In this document: positions 31,402 through 43,341 of the stretch, one piece after another
Position numbering within the stretch: the first letter of the stretch is position 1
How the letters are laid out: the number at the start of each line of letters is the position of its first letter
NCBI RefSeq assembly: GCF_900700375.1
Contig: NC_041711.1
Location: forward strand, 19,337,279-19,401,278
Reading direction: 5' to 3'
Length of the DNA stretch: 64,000 nt
DNA from: Denticeps clupeoides
Lineage: Eukaryota; Chordata; Actinopteri; Clupeiformes; Denticipitidae
Program-made: the position numbers and the translations under genes
The notes under the pieces: generated by a model
What the model was told of the DNA's origin: nothing
Database searches by the model: none
Seen by the model: the letters and a program-made list of their open reading frames with translations, nothing else

Positions 31402-33790
31402 TCACTTTTTCTTCGGTTGGTTTGGTGTGTTGAATTTGAAAAAGATGATGTCCCCATCTTCTACAACATAGTTTCTGCCTTGCTGCCTGTACTTCCCAGC
31501 AGCCTGTGCAAAAAACAATAGTCACAATGGCATATCAAACACTATTTTCAAAAAAATTTATCTAAAAAATTGGTATATTCAAAACCACTGTGCATCAAGC
31601 TGTGGCCATTTTCATACCTTCACAGCATTTTCGTTACCCTCCTCTTTGAAGTCATTGAATTTCATCACTTCGGCCATAATAAAGCCTTTCTCAAAGTCTG
31701 TGTGGATCTTTCCAGCAGCCTGTGGAGCCTTTGTTCCTTTCTGTGGAAGAACAGAAGTCACGAGAAGAGATCAGACCCCCACTAATATTTAATTAATAAA
31801 TAATATCTAATTGCCCCTCTGGGATAAATAAAGTTCTTTGAATTCAAGTTAAAAGAATAGAAAAACGGTCCACTCACCCTGATGGTCCATGCACGCACCT
31901 CATCTGGTCCAGCTGTGAAGAAATACTCCAACAGCAGTGCTGCATATCCACTTTTGATGATCTTCGTCAGAACACTGTCATACACAGAGATAAATGCTTT
32001 TACCATTTAATTCATACTAGTCTTATTCTTAGAATGAAAAGTCATGCATATCTATATACTCTGAAATATTTAACATGACATCTTAAGAAATTCTTATACA
32101 GTTGTTTCAATTTTACCCAAAACAAGGGGAGGCTAACCTCTGAGTTTTTTGTTCCTCACAGTACTTTTGCTGCTCCTCATCACTCATATCTTGGAGCTTA
32201 CTCTCCAGGCCACCACACACAGGGATGACCAGCGCACCAGGATCATGGGCATCTACCCACTCCTTAATCTTCACCAACCTGAGAAACACATCCATACCAA
32301 AACAATTAATCATGCTGCCAATACCAACGGAAACACGGCCGCCGTTGCAAATTACGTGGTTCAGCAAAGGTTGTCTTAAACTGCTGACCTCGTGCACCTT
32401 GCGTCAGCTCTCACCATTTGTTCTTTTTCCTAATGTAGTCTTTCTCTGAGAGGTTGACCAGGTAGATCATGGGCTTGGACGTCAGAAACAAGTACTTATT
32501 CAAAACCTCTATCTGAAATTAATGAACAATATATTCTGTTACCACAGGATTCTCCCAACCAAATTAATAGATAGTATATTTGTAAGCTGAGTCCTACCTC
32601 TTTATCATTCCATTCATGATAGAACCTCACATGTTTCTTTTCATCCACCACCCAGGACTTGATTTTACACATGATGTCCTGCAGTGAAGAAAAGATTGAT
32701 TTTCCTGGTGTTTACTTTCTCCTTCTCATGCTCCTGATTTTTTTCCAGGGTTCTGTAGAACTCACATATTCAGGTTTGAGTTTCTTGTCGCCTCCTCTAA
32801 CAGCAACTTTCTCCAGCTTGTCAATGATTGGCCCAATCAGCTCCTCATCCTTGAGCCTTAGCTCCTCGTGGATGATCTCCATGTCTCTCACAGGATCAAC
32901 GCAGCCCTCGACGTGGATGATATCCTCATCCTCAAATGCACCTGGAAATACACCCAGATACCCAAGTCACACCAATTCTCAAATGCATTCAAACACACAC
33001 ACACACACACACACACACATTCACATTTTGATGTGGAAGACGGATCAACCTGGACACACGTACTTACACACGGCTCTTTTTAATGAGAAATCTTCACCAC
33101 ATTTAAAACGACTCACGTGTCATGTGGAAGATTCCATCACAGGCGCTAATGTGGGACAGAAAGGCATTGCCCAGTCCCTGCCCAGCGTGGGCACCTTTCA
33201 CCAGACCAGCAATGTCAACCACATTCAGAAAAGCTGGCACCTTGCTTTAATTAGAAGAAAGAAAGAAGAGCGCAGAAGATGAGATCAAGAAGTATTAAGA
33301 AGAGAAAATTACTAGATCCAGTACTGTAAAATGCCATTAGATCCTTATTGAGCTCATCACCCTGAGAAACTAGCAGAACCAAACGCACTACAAAATGGTA
33401 TACAAAACCAGACAGCTAAGGTTTCTTGGTGATACCTGGCTGGCTTGTGAAATTTGCAGAGGAAGTCGAAGCGCTCATCGGGAATGGGCACCCTGCTCTC
33501 GTTGGGATCAATGGTGCAGAATGGAAAGTTCTCCGCTGCTGCTTGGCTCTTAGTCAGAACGTTAAAGAACGTCGATTTCCTACAAACAAGAGATGAATAG
33601 AGTTGCCATGACCATGTGCACAGTCTTCTTTTAAGAGCACATTCGCCATGCAGAGGATTCCTCATGATGGTTGTCTGGAGAACCCGTACCCAACGTTTGG
33701 TAGTCCAACTATTCCAATTTTCAGAGAGGTCCCAAAGCGTCCGATCAGAGGAGGTTGTTTCGGTCCATCCCCTCCCTTCTTTGGAGGCAT
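31402..33790 (-). CDS. ola1: Obg-like ATPase 1 (complete, 10 coding exons, 396 aa; possible extra 5-codon exon at 33880-33866)
   Basis: Cytosolic YchF-family P-loop NTPase that prefers ATP over GTP and acts in translation and stress control. Exons: 33790-33690, 33579-33436, 33244-33117, 32941-32766, 32678-32598, 32512-32415, 32278-32138, 31974-31878, 31740-31618, 31503-31402; 1191 nt, exactly the human length. G1 GLPNVGKST is split by the first intron. [16 protein letters not shown] is G3 and its loop. NLSEKD sits where GTPases have NKxD, the change behind ATP preference. The C-terminal TGS domain reads [17 protein letters not shown] and [16 protein letters not shown]. An upstream exon with its own ATG (33880-33866, MAPKK, then GTGTGT donor) could add five residues in frame or use an acceptor 15 nt further in. 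Confidence 0.97.
32993..33019. repeat. (CA)n microsatellite in ola1 intron
   Basis: About 13 CA units between ola1 exons 33244-33117 and 32941-32766. Confidence 0.95.
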
Positions 33791-34460
33791 CTGCAAAACA
33801 TGTTGTAGAAGTCACGACTGCAACTGGCGTAATGAAAGCGTCGTTTCCACCAGCTCCAGACACACCTTCTTCGGAGCCATGATCTCGGACAGCTAGTCTG
33901 ACCCTATTTGTCAACGCATCGGATTAACTAGCCGTTTACCGGACACACATGTCGGCAACAAACACAGAGGTTTGTCCGGACGGACAACCAAATGCTGGTA
34001 ATTCTGTCCTGGTGCCATTTCGACCCCGATCGCGCTCCCAAAATAGACCACGCATCTGCTGGAAGGCTATAAATATAAAACGTGCGTCTCGATTTCTGCT
34101 CGTACGCGTGTTGCGCTCGGCACGCTGCGCCGTGCACACACCGGGACCCTCAGGGACGGGACCTGCTCCGACACCCACCCATGTGGCACCACCCAGCCTC
34201 CCACCGCCCTCGGTGCACACAAAAACCAGGCGTCTCCCCGAGAAAACGTGCCGGACCTTCGAACGACGTGACTCCTCTCGGGAATTTACAGGTCCTGTGC
34301 ACGCGCAGGTCCACGCAGCAGCGGCGGTGGCGCCCAGGAAGAGACTCCCATACCGGAAGTGTGCGCAGCCTCCGGATCCCGGTTGGTCCGACGGAGGTCA
34401 CGTGGGTCCGCCGCGGCTGCGCAGATTCGAGTGGGCTGCACGATTTACACCGGACCTGTG
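33791..34460 (-). promoter_or_regulatory. ola1 first exon and CpG island
   Basis: CpG-dense sequence from about 33840 to 34450. It contains the candidate first exon with ATGGCTCCGAAGAAG at 33880-33866. Long open frames on both strands here are compositional. The promoter is inferred. The start site is unknown. Confidence 0.55.
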
Positions 34461-34826
34461 TAATACAGCTGGAGCCTTTATTAGAGCTCCGTTTCCCTCC
34501 GCTGCACCCTTCTGGAACAACCATATTGAAGTACTGAAGTGGAAATGGATTTGGAGTTTTCTCTTATTGGACAAACCGTCACCAAGCCCTGCACTGACAC
34601 CGTTTGCGGGCTCACTCTATCCTGGAAGGGGGTCCCTCTCTGTACCACTCCTTCCCAAGATTTCTTCCTTTCTTTTTTTCTCTCTCCTAGAGTTTTTTTT
34701 GTGTGTGGAGTTTTTGCTTGTGTGAAGATTGGTCAGGTGTGGGGGGTGTCAACTGTAGGGCCTGTCAAAGCCCATTGAGACATACATACTGTATGTGATT
34801 TTGGGATATATAAGAAATATATGTTG
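34461..34826 (+). repeat. unclassified interspersed-repeat-like sequence
   Basis: TCCCAAGATTTCTTCCTTTC, then AGTTTTTTTTGTGTGTGGAG, then GTCAACTGTAGGGCCTGTCA and TGTGATTTTGGGATATATAA resemble a tail block seen repeatedly in teleost genomes. From memory I cannot give its family. It directly abuts a SINE A copy. Confidence 0.35.
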
Positions 34827-34831
34827 TTGTT

Positions 34832-35022
34832 ATTTACATTTACAGCATTTACCAGACGCCCTTATCCGGAGCGACTTACAATCAGTAGTTACAGGGACAG
34901 TCCCCCCCTGGAGACACTCAGGGTTAAGTGTCTTGCACAGGGACACAATGATAGTAAGTGGGATTTGAACCCGGGTCTTCTGGTTACAGGCGAGTGTGTT
35001 ACCCACTAGGCTACTAACACCA
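34832..35022 (-). repeat. tRNA-derived SINE, family A
   Basis: Reverse-oriented: ATTTACAGCATTTACCAGAC, then CCTTATCCGGAGCGACTTAC, then the box B complement GGATTTGAACCCGGG and the head CCACTAGGCTACTAACACC. Full-length. Confidence 0.87.
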
Positions 35023-35600
35023 CAACACCATAGGCGAGTGTGTTATTCCCAACAAATTTCTTTTGAGAAACAAAGTCAAAGAAATTTCATTTAAAATATT
35101 ACATAGGTATTACCCTACAAAAGAATGTCTACTGCGTTTTAAACCTGATATAGAAGTTGTGCCATGTTGTGTTCATGCTAAAAAGTGTCAATTTATAAAA
35201 AAATGTACCTTTGTGTTTGGGGAAAAATAGTTTTTAGATAGAAATAGTGGCTCATCTTTTGTGCTTAACCTATTTGTAGTTTATGGCAAGTTTTTTATTC
35301 ATAGATGTATACATTTATAAATATATAATATGTATAATGTATAAATTTCTTTTTGGTAGATTTCAGATGCTATCTTGGTACTATTACTGGTTCTTCCAAC
35401 CAGAAGTCTATAAAAACCATAAACATTTTAAATGAGTTTGGTCTCTCTGTTTAACTTTTATTTCTTCCTTTGAATCTTTTCTTCAAATAATTGTATATAG
35501 TCTCTGTACAGTTTTTATTTGTTTATTTGCTGCTGCTATGTGCCCCTGGTTTCTTATTTATTTATTGTTCATTTGTTTTTGGTATTAATATCTGATTGTT
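35023..35600. other. AT-rich spacer
   Basis: No gene, RNA gene or repeat family is recognised. Confidence 0.4.
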
Positions 35601-35621
35601 ATTCTTTCTACACAATTTACA

Positions 35622-35755
35622 CCGGAAACCCGATTTGGACTGTGCATGCGTGCATACTCTTAAATTCACCATGGTAATGCCTAAAGCTAACCCTACTCCT
35701 AAACGTAACTGTTGAGCATGCGCAGTCCAAATCGGGTTTCTGGTCCAAATCGGGT
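35622..35755. repeat. foldback element (inverted repeat arms ~30 bp)
   Basis: Left arm 35622-35652 (CCGGAAACCCGATTTGGACT, then GTGCATGCGTGC) is complementary to right arm 35714-35742 (GAGCATGCGCAGTCCAAATC, then GGGTTTCTGG), with about 60 bp between. The right arm is followed by a direct copy of TCCAAATCGGGT at 35744-35755. It looks like a small MITE or foldback insertion. Confidence 0.7.
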
Positions 35756-37922
35756 AGCCACATAGCACCTTAACAACCTTAGTCAAGAGAACCAAGACTG
35801 AGCCAAATCAGCACATTGGCCTTCAAAAAATGTGTTACTAGAATTCAGGGCTCGTAAATGTACTTTAAAGTGATCTAGATTTATTTTAACTGATATGGAC
35901 ATTAAGATGGCCTAGTAACTTTCTTGCATACTTAATACAGGAACGGATGTCGTACTCTTCATGGATGTCTTTCTTTGTGCAAGTTCGCTTCAGTATATTC
36001 AATGCAGGCAAACCAGGTATGATACAGGCACATTTATTCATTTACTAACATGCCCCAGACAATCTACAAATCTTGATACGTCAACAAAAATTGAGCAATC
36101 TATTGCAAGACACATTAGCGTCAGAACAAACCGTAAAGCAGAAAAAAGTCTGAGAATTGGATATATATTACTGCGTTCATCTTTAAAATGTACAGCTATT
36201 CTGTCTTTTTTTTGTAAATGTCAGTAACTGGGCGAATGAAGTAACATGGTAATGCCCTTAGCATTGTCGTCAGCCCCTTAACTTTCCAGCATATAGCAAT
36301 ATAACATGCAGCATGTTATATTTTATCAAATAAAACAACAAATCACACTGGCTGCATAAAGCTGACAAATACAATTGATTTCTACATCCACTTAATGATT
36401 ATTGTTAAAAGTGGTAGTACATTTCATACAAGTGAAGACCACTTCAGCCATCTCTCAGCGCTATACTGACATCTAGTGCTGAAAATAATTTTTTAAAATA
36501 AGATGAACAAAAAAAATGAATCTGAATACAATTTAACAAAACATGACATATGGTTGTCATGGATGGTTGGTTGTCATGGATGCCCAGTTACCTAGTGGAT
36601 GAAGTCCCTGCAAGAATTCCGTGCATTGCATTAAAGACAGTACAGAGTGTACAGACACTCAAACTGTGAGTTTATCTGTCTGTACATATTCCCAGCACAC
36701 AATAACACTTAATATACAAAAAAATCTATGCATGCATGTCCATGCACCCACCTAACACATAATACATATGTAACAACATCAGTACCATGTTACATATCAG
36801 TTAAGTGTACTGGATGAAATTGGGTTTATTAAGAAACTTGCATCGTAAATTTGCATTTTCACACAATTTGAAACTAAATACTGTTACTGGTAGGTAATGG
36901 GATATGAATGTTATGTGTGCTCATATTAATAAATGAAATAAATCATTTGATAATATTTGTAAACTAAACAAATCTTTCAAAACTATAAACAAATCTTATC
37001 TTAATATATAGGCTTATCTTAAAAATAACTTGCATAAAACTGCTCAAAACCCTAACCCTAGTCAAAATTCTGACAAATTTGCCACTGGTTTATGTTAAGT
37101 CAAAATCAAAAAATTAAATAACATTTGACATGTCATAAGCATGACATGTCATAAGCATGGCATAAATAACAAAACGGAAAAAAAAAAAAAAAAAAAAAAA
37201 AAAAACACTTGTAGGTGATAAATCGAGCCATTTCATCATCATCATCAGTTAAGATGGTTAATGTGCTGATTTTGGTTCTAACATTTTTATGAGATTAATT
37301 GTACATGCAATTAAATTTAATTGCATGTACATTAAACTAAAGCCGTCTATATAGTAAGATTGGGTTCACAAACAAAACATCCATTTATGCATCTAAAAAA
37401 ACTGAATGACAAATGTAGTTCTAATAAATGGCATGATAGTTTCCATTAATATTTTGATCATAAAACCAGTGTAACTGCTACGAAGAGAACTTTTTTGTGA
37501 CACTTTGGACTCTCAAGATTCAGCAGACTGCATGTGTTTGTGCATCATTGTTCTAAAGGAGTTGGCAATACAAGTCAGAACATTAACATTATTATCAGAC
37601 TAATTGCACTGCTATCCTAGTAGATATGCCCTTGCACAAGGGTTTTAAAACTACTAGTCATCAAAATGGTTGTCACAGAAACCATAATGAATTGTGATAT
37701 GACACATGTGCAGCATTCTCCCTGTTGTGTGCTACTTCAGCCAGCACCAGCCAATCAACTTCCATTCCATATGTGCATCAGAGGAATGATTCACCTGCTG
37801 GCCCTGAGAACGATTCTCCAGAACCACTGAAAGAGAGAGATTGGTAGAAAAGTAAATAGGATGGAAGGGGAGGTTTTACAAAAGAAAGATGATCTCAGTC
37901 TGTCAAAATATTGTCTGTACAT
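35756..37922. other. gene-poor spacer downstream of gpr155
   Basis: AT-rich, with small tandem duplications (GGTTGTCATGGATG twice near 36553; GACATGTCATAAGCAT twice near 37127), an A-run at 37179-37205 and a 32-bp palindrome at 37300. I searched the minus strand for the missing gpr155 DEP exons and did not recognise them. A possible exon-like stretch at 37805-37845 (flanked by CTTTCAG and GTGAAT) does not read like a DEP domain. Confidence 0.4.
37300..37331. repeat. perfect 32-bp palindrome
   Basis: Each half is TGTACATGCAATTAAA or its exact complement; the centre is between 37315 and 37316. It breaks at the next base on each side. Confidence 0.9.
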
Positions 37923-37927
37923 TTATT
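37922..37927 (-). terminator. poly(A) signal AATAAA overlapping the gpr155 stop
   Basis: Sense reading GGCTAAATAAATGTAC: the stop TAA (37925-37923) is immediately inside AAATAAA. If used, the 3' UTR would be only tens of bases. Confidence 0.45.
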
Positions 37928-40900
37928 TAGCCAACTGTGTTTGAAGATCAAATAGTTTGCCAAAGTGCTCACTCACACACCTCCTTTCATGTACGACGTC
38001 TTGTACACACTGGTCCTTGTGGTATCGAACAACAAACTGGGTGGAGGTGAGTCGAATATCCTCAGACCCATTGTAGCCATCATCAACTGGCTCACTGCCC
38101 CACAAACTGGCCAGTCTGGATAAAGACAGAAATTACACCACTTTGCCAACAGTAGTTATTACATAATTACTTGGTTCTCCATGATAAGACTTAAACATGG
38201 GATCTCACCTCTTTTTGAAGGGTAAAATGATTAGATGTTTGTCTAGTCCAAATAATCCAAAAGATATGAAGCCCTTCGTTAAAAAAAGTTGAGGACATGT
38301 CACAAATGATACAAATATTTATATGTTTGGTTTTTTATTTCTTTATTATATACAGTACAGGCCAAAAGTTTTCATTCAATGTGTTTTCTTTATTTTCATG
38401 ACCATTTACATTGGTAGATTCTCTGAAGGTATCAAAACTATGAATGAACACATGTGGAGTTATGTACTTAACAAAAAGTGGAGACCTGGCCTCCACAGTC
38501 ACCGGACCTGAACCCAATCAAGATGGTTTGGGGTGAGCTGGACCGCAGAGTGAAGGCAAAGAGGCCAACAAGTGCTAAACACCTCTGGGAACTCCTTCAA
38601 GACTGTTGGAAAACCATTTCAGGTGACGACCTCTTTGAAGTTCATCGAGAGAATGCCAAGAGTGTGCAAAGCAGTAATCAGAGCAAAGGTGGATATTTTG
38701 AAGAAACTAGGATATATAACACGTGTTTTCAGTTATTTCACCTTTTTTTTTTGTTAAGTGCATAACTCCACATGTGTTCATTCATAGTTTTGATGCCTTC
38801 AGTGAGAATCTACCAATGTAAATGGTCATGAAAATAAAGAAAACACATTGAATGAGAAGGTGTGTCCAACTGTATGTTCTTATGTGTTTACCTGCCCATA
38901 GTTGGCAACAGCACAGAAAAACTGTAGCTCCAGGTAAAGTCTTCCTGGGTCTTGGTTTAAGAGCCACCAAAAGCAGCTAGAGAGATTCTGACATACAGCA
39001 TTACACAATTATAACATGATTACAATTTTTACAGTTAAAGTGTCTCTTGTGACCAATAAGAGAAAACAGACTCACGGCCAGCAGGCTGATAATGAGCAGC
39101 AAACAGAGTAGAACATGTCGCGCCATCTGCCTCTCATCTTGCATCACTTGAATGGTTGGAGTATCACATAATGCCACACTTGGGTCTGAAAAACACAGCA
39201 AATGTGGCATCCTCTAACTAAACCTTGTGAAAATATTATCAGAGGGAGTACTGATACAAAGGTTAAACTAGTTAAAACAAACTTTCTTTCATAAAAAAAA
39301 AAACCTCATAACTACTGCTCATAAAACCAGCTTTGTACCTCTGCTGCTGTTTCCCTGCAGTGGTTCACAAGTGCTATGATCTTCCAGCTCATTTGGGGGG
39401 CACAGCCCCTCAGCTGTGCCTGAAACACAGCTCTGGTCCAAGGCATAATAACTCTGATCCTCCTGGGAGCGACGGCCCAGACCCAGTAAAGAGCATCCGC
39501 CTAATAATAAACTACAACACAGCACTGCAGCAGTGCTGCCAATCTGAGAGAGACAGAAATGGAAATTTCTTTAAAATTTAAAGAATGATCAATGTAAAGA
39601 CAAAGAGAACAGAATTGAACTAAAACCTAGTTTTCACCTCCCATGGTAGCTTTACAATGTCTGACTGGAAAAGTCTGCATGTGATTGTAAGACTTCATAA
39701 AAGGTTTTTAGTTTAGTTTAACCAGTAACATGAAGTGCTATGAAATGATAACACATATTGACATAGTGCTGTTAACACATAAACTACAGATCCCACAATG
39801 CAGTGATTCACTTGCCATACTAAACTCAATCTTTACACTACAGCTGAATCTGTACAGGAGCAGTTTCCATGTTGACAGCAAACGGGTTGTGAAGCAGCTC
39901 GAAATTCTTTAGTCATGCTTCAAAGTCACCAAAGTGCCGTGCAGTGTGTAGGGTGCTCAGTTTGTCAGCAAAGTGCGCACTGCATTAAGGGATCTGTAGT
40001 TTGTGTTATCAGCGCTTCATATCTAAAATTTAGAACAACTTTCATAATGAAATGCTAGCCAATATAGTCCTATTGGAAACTACTATATTATTGTGTGTCA
40101 TGTGTGTCTTTCTAATAATAGTGAGAACACAAAGAGCACATACTGAACATTTCCTTGTTAACAGCAGATATAAATGATGTGTGTTTCCATGTGCAATCAA
40201 GTCCACATTCATCAACACTAACACAGAAACACTGACCATCCACTATGTAAAGGCTGGTGTTCCTGTCTCAGTAAATTCAGATCATGCTGGACAAGCACTA
40301 AGGACTGTATTAAATGTAGGGCTGTATTTCCATGGTATTCAAACATGGCATAACACAAATAATATGGATTCCACTGGTAAAATAAAGAAGGACATTGTAT
40401 TTAAAATTGTATGAATTTCTCAGCCCACATTATTTCTCAGTCAACCAATCAGACCGATTAGGTTTTGGTTTTCCTTTCTGATTCAGGTGTCAGGATTTTA
40501 CCAGTAAGGTAATAAGAGCGTTTCTGAGGGGAAGAAGCTTCAAGGTTTTACTCTTTGACTGAGGCTCACCTGCCCTCTGCCATAATAGAAGGCAGAGTCC
40601 ACAGTGCCATTCATCCTCTCGCCTATAATCAGGAGTCCCCCCACAATCAAAAATGGAACCCTGCATACAACAAATGCAAATTACACAGAGGCAGAATGAA
40701 AACTAGAAAACCAGAGAATAAAGGTTGCCTGTAAAGTAGGAAGGCCTTCCAGGATCAACACATCAGACTCACCCCCACCCAAAAAGCATGAAGAGTGAAG
40801 GACGAACCATCAGCTTCTTGTTCTTCATCAAAACTAGGGAGAACGCTATGAGTCCTGAAATGAACATAAGTCTCAAAACACAGAAACAGACGCACCCTGA

Positions 40901-43295
40901 GAACTGAAGGAAGTGAGAACGAATGCTACCTGTCCACAGATAAGTGCTGTACAGTGAACCGTAAAGCAGAGTGAAGACCAGAACCTGCTCCAGCACACTG
41001 TCCTGGCGCACCACAAAGTTCCACAGCGTCATGCTTACACACACCAGGAACTACAAGAGGATCCATGCAAACACACAACAGCACAGAAAAAAGGACAATG
41101 AGGACGTCAAACATACTAAGTATCTCACGTCTGGGCTTTGCCTATACTACAATAATTTTTTTGTTTTAATTCCTACAGCAGGCATCTAGCCTGCTGTGTG
41201 TTCTTGCCTATGCAATCACATGATAAGAAAGCAGAGGTAATTAGGAATTGAATACAAGTTAAAATGGCTCATTAAAATCACCATACCTGTGCTAGGAACA
41301 GATTCATTGCAAACATGTGCGGCAGCCTCTTAAACTTCTTACTGAGGAACATAACGCCAATTGTCCATACCTAAACCCCAAAAAACGGAGAGATTTCATT
41401 AAATGTGGAGCAGTAGGTCCCTAGGAATGGTGCTGATGAAAGCAAATGCATTTCCTACAGATTATTAATCAAAACCACCCAGCCACAATCTTCTCTGACT
41501 TCCCCTTGTAATTCCCCAAAATCTGCACACAAAAAAACCCTCACATGCTTGCACACTTACCAGGGCAATCAGTCCAATTATGCTGATATTGAAGCTGACA
41601 TTCTGAAGTTCTGCAACCAGGGGCACGGCATCCATCCAGGGAATGGTCAGTAACCACACTGACACATACATGATTGGTGCTGACAGAAATGTACTGATGA
41701 CCATCCCGGAGGTCACCTGGAGGAGGAGACACAGACACACACAGCTAGATTATTGCGATAATAAGTGTAAATATTTACAATACCCCCACAAAGAGTGCTA
41801 CCTAAGAAAAACTGGGTTTGTGAGTTAGTGTGTCAGGAAATATACACCCACCACTTCCATTTCCATGTTGTACTGAGCGGCATAAATGGCCACACTGGGT
41901 GCGGTTGGGAACACCCCGTAAAGAAAGGCGTAGTTAGAAAGACTAGAGTGATTGACTGAGCTGGAGTTTCCAACGTCCAATAGCTCCACCATGTCTTTAC
42001 ATATGAGAGGCATAAGCAAGCTGAAACACACACACACAATAGTCCTATAAGCAAAGGCAGGATAAAATGCATAAAGTCCAAGATATGTGTGGAAGGAATC
42101 AGACATTTTGCACACTCACAGTTTTGCAGTGATGAGGAGTATCAATGCAACACCGGCAGACCGAGTCAGGTTTTTTAGCTGACCGACCATAGTCAGCCCC
42201 AGGTAGAAAAGAGCTGTCCCACCAAATGAGTTAGCCAAACCATCCACAAATTCTAGCATTAGCACTGGGACACGCCCGGCCAATAGGAAGTGTGACACGA
42301 TGCCCACCAACACCATGAACACTATGGGATTCTTCAGAACCTGATCAAATCCAAATCAAAGTCATTCACAATGACAGGTAATAAAAAAACAAAAAAAAAA
42401 ACACACACACACGGACACATACAGGGACTCACCTGCAGCAGTACAATAGAAACAATGTGCAGTTTGCTTAGACTGTGATCAGGGTTTTGTCTCCAACACT
42501 GAATTTCACACAGAGCAAAGCCCAATGGGTTCAAAAGCATGAGTGACACAGGAGCCACGAGGTAAATATACTGTAGGTACTCAGGATATGTAGTCCTATA
42601 GAGGGCATCAACTGAAAAAGAGTCAGCACATGGTGCAGGAGGGTTAATCATTATATGGTCCATTGAGAGTACACCTTTAACACTTTGAATTTAATGGATA
42701 AGAAGAGGAAAGTGTTTCTAATAAAAGTGAGATGAGAGGTCAGTGAAACATGTGTGTCTTTCTCTACTCTCCATGTTAAACCAATTCCTCATTACCATTA
42801 AAACATTATAGTTGCATAAAGCACACAGTATGACATCAGAGTGAAAGCATCTCTAAACTTCTGTCTCAGCTCACCAATGGGGTATCCCAGGGCAAAGTCG
42901 TTACTCTGCGTGGCAAAGATTGAGTAGAGTCCCGCCTTGCTGTAACGACTCTCAGGGTTAGCCACCAGGAGTGTGAGAGCACACACTATGACGAACACAG
43001 TCACTTTGGCTATCAGCACGCTCCACAGGAACGACCAGATGACATCCCCAAAATCGAGCTGCACCATGTTCTTGAAGAGCAGTGCAGGAAGAGCAAAGCG
43101 GGACACAAAGTTGCCAAGTCCTTTGGTCTGGACTGGTGAGATGATATCTGTCCGACCAGCAATGTACCCACAGAGGATGATCCCAAAACACTCCAGCAGG
43201 GCTGGGAATAGCCTGTCAATGGACATGCTGGGAGAAGTGGACAGGGGTGTGTGGGAAATATTGCGTCCATGTATAGTGACATACTGGTCCTCCAT
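37923..43295 (-). CDS. gpr155: GPR155/LYCHOS lysosomal cholesterol sensor, C-terminally short (14 exons, 730 aa as read)
   Basis: Lysosomal membrane protein with an auxin-carrier-like transporter domain, a GPCR-like domain and a C-terminal DEP; in mammals it links cholesterol to mTORC1 through GATOR1. Exons: 43295-42875, 42611-42433, 42340-42120, 42020-41852, 41716-41561, 41370-41287, 41050-40930, 40854-40773, 40660-40570, 39543-39339, 39185-39076, 38987-38892, 38273-38209, 38115-37923; all phases agree. SMSIDRLFPALLECFGI opens the transporter half, with conserved FATQSNDFALGYPI and YLQYIYLVAP. TSGMVISTFLSAPIMYVS and TLLYGSLYSTYLWTG follow. HVLLCLLLIISLLA and LYLELQFFCAV are late helices. It ends after RYHKDQCVQDVVHERR, where the mammalian DEP core begins, with an 18-residue tail (CVSEHFGK...QLAK) and a stop. 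That end may instead be a donor (AGGAG|GTGTGT) to exons I could not find. Confidence 0.9.
38354..38872 (+). mobile_element. Tc1-like non-autonomous DNA transposon, both ends present
   Basis: CAGTACAGGCCAAAAGTTTT at the left and AGAAGGTGTGTCCAACTGTA at the right. The core reads a Tc1 transposase C-terminal block on the plus strand: QSPDLNPIKMVWGELDRRVK, including the PDLNP..W motif before the third catalytic residue, and SAKHLWELLQDCW. The N-terminal and central catalytic blocks are absent. It sits in a gpr155 intron about 20 bp from the exon at 38987-38892. Confidence 0.87.
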
Positions 43296-43341
43296 GATGA
43301 GCAGGAGAGTGATGTTTACAGGTGGACGTATCTCCAAAGAG
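43296..43341 (-). promoter_or_regulatory. gpr155 exon 2 leader
   Basis: The exon holding the start extends up to the acceptor CTATCAG|CTCTTT, with exon end 43341. Frame analysis shows the main ATG at 43295 lies about 20 nt after a TAA that closes an upstream ORF begun in exon 1. Confidence 0.55.

Noticed and set aside
33949-34725. 258-codon plus-strand frame and antisense partners upstream of ola1
   Set aside because: CpG-island composition, no recognisable domain, and it runs into repeat-like sequence; no splice or codon signature of a gene.
37049-37060. CCCTAACCCTA, a possible interstitial telomere repeat
   Set aside because: Only two units; expected by chance and not supported by further repeats, despite the shelterin gene in the window.
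37805-37845. Exon-like stretch after gpr155 (CTTTCAG ... GTGAAT)
   Set aside because: Neither in-phase reading resembles a DEP domain; one stops quickly and the other ends in an unrelated tail, so I did not add it to the model.
38478-38765. Plus-strand frame with transposase-like PDLNP motif inside gpr155
   Set aside because: It is the core of a short Tc1-like element with terminal inverted repeats, not a host gene.
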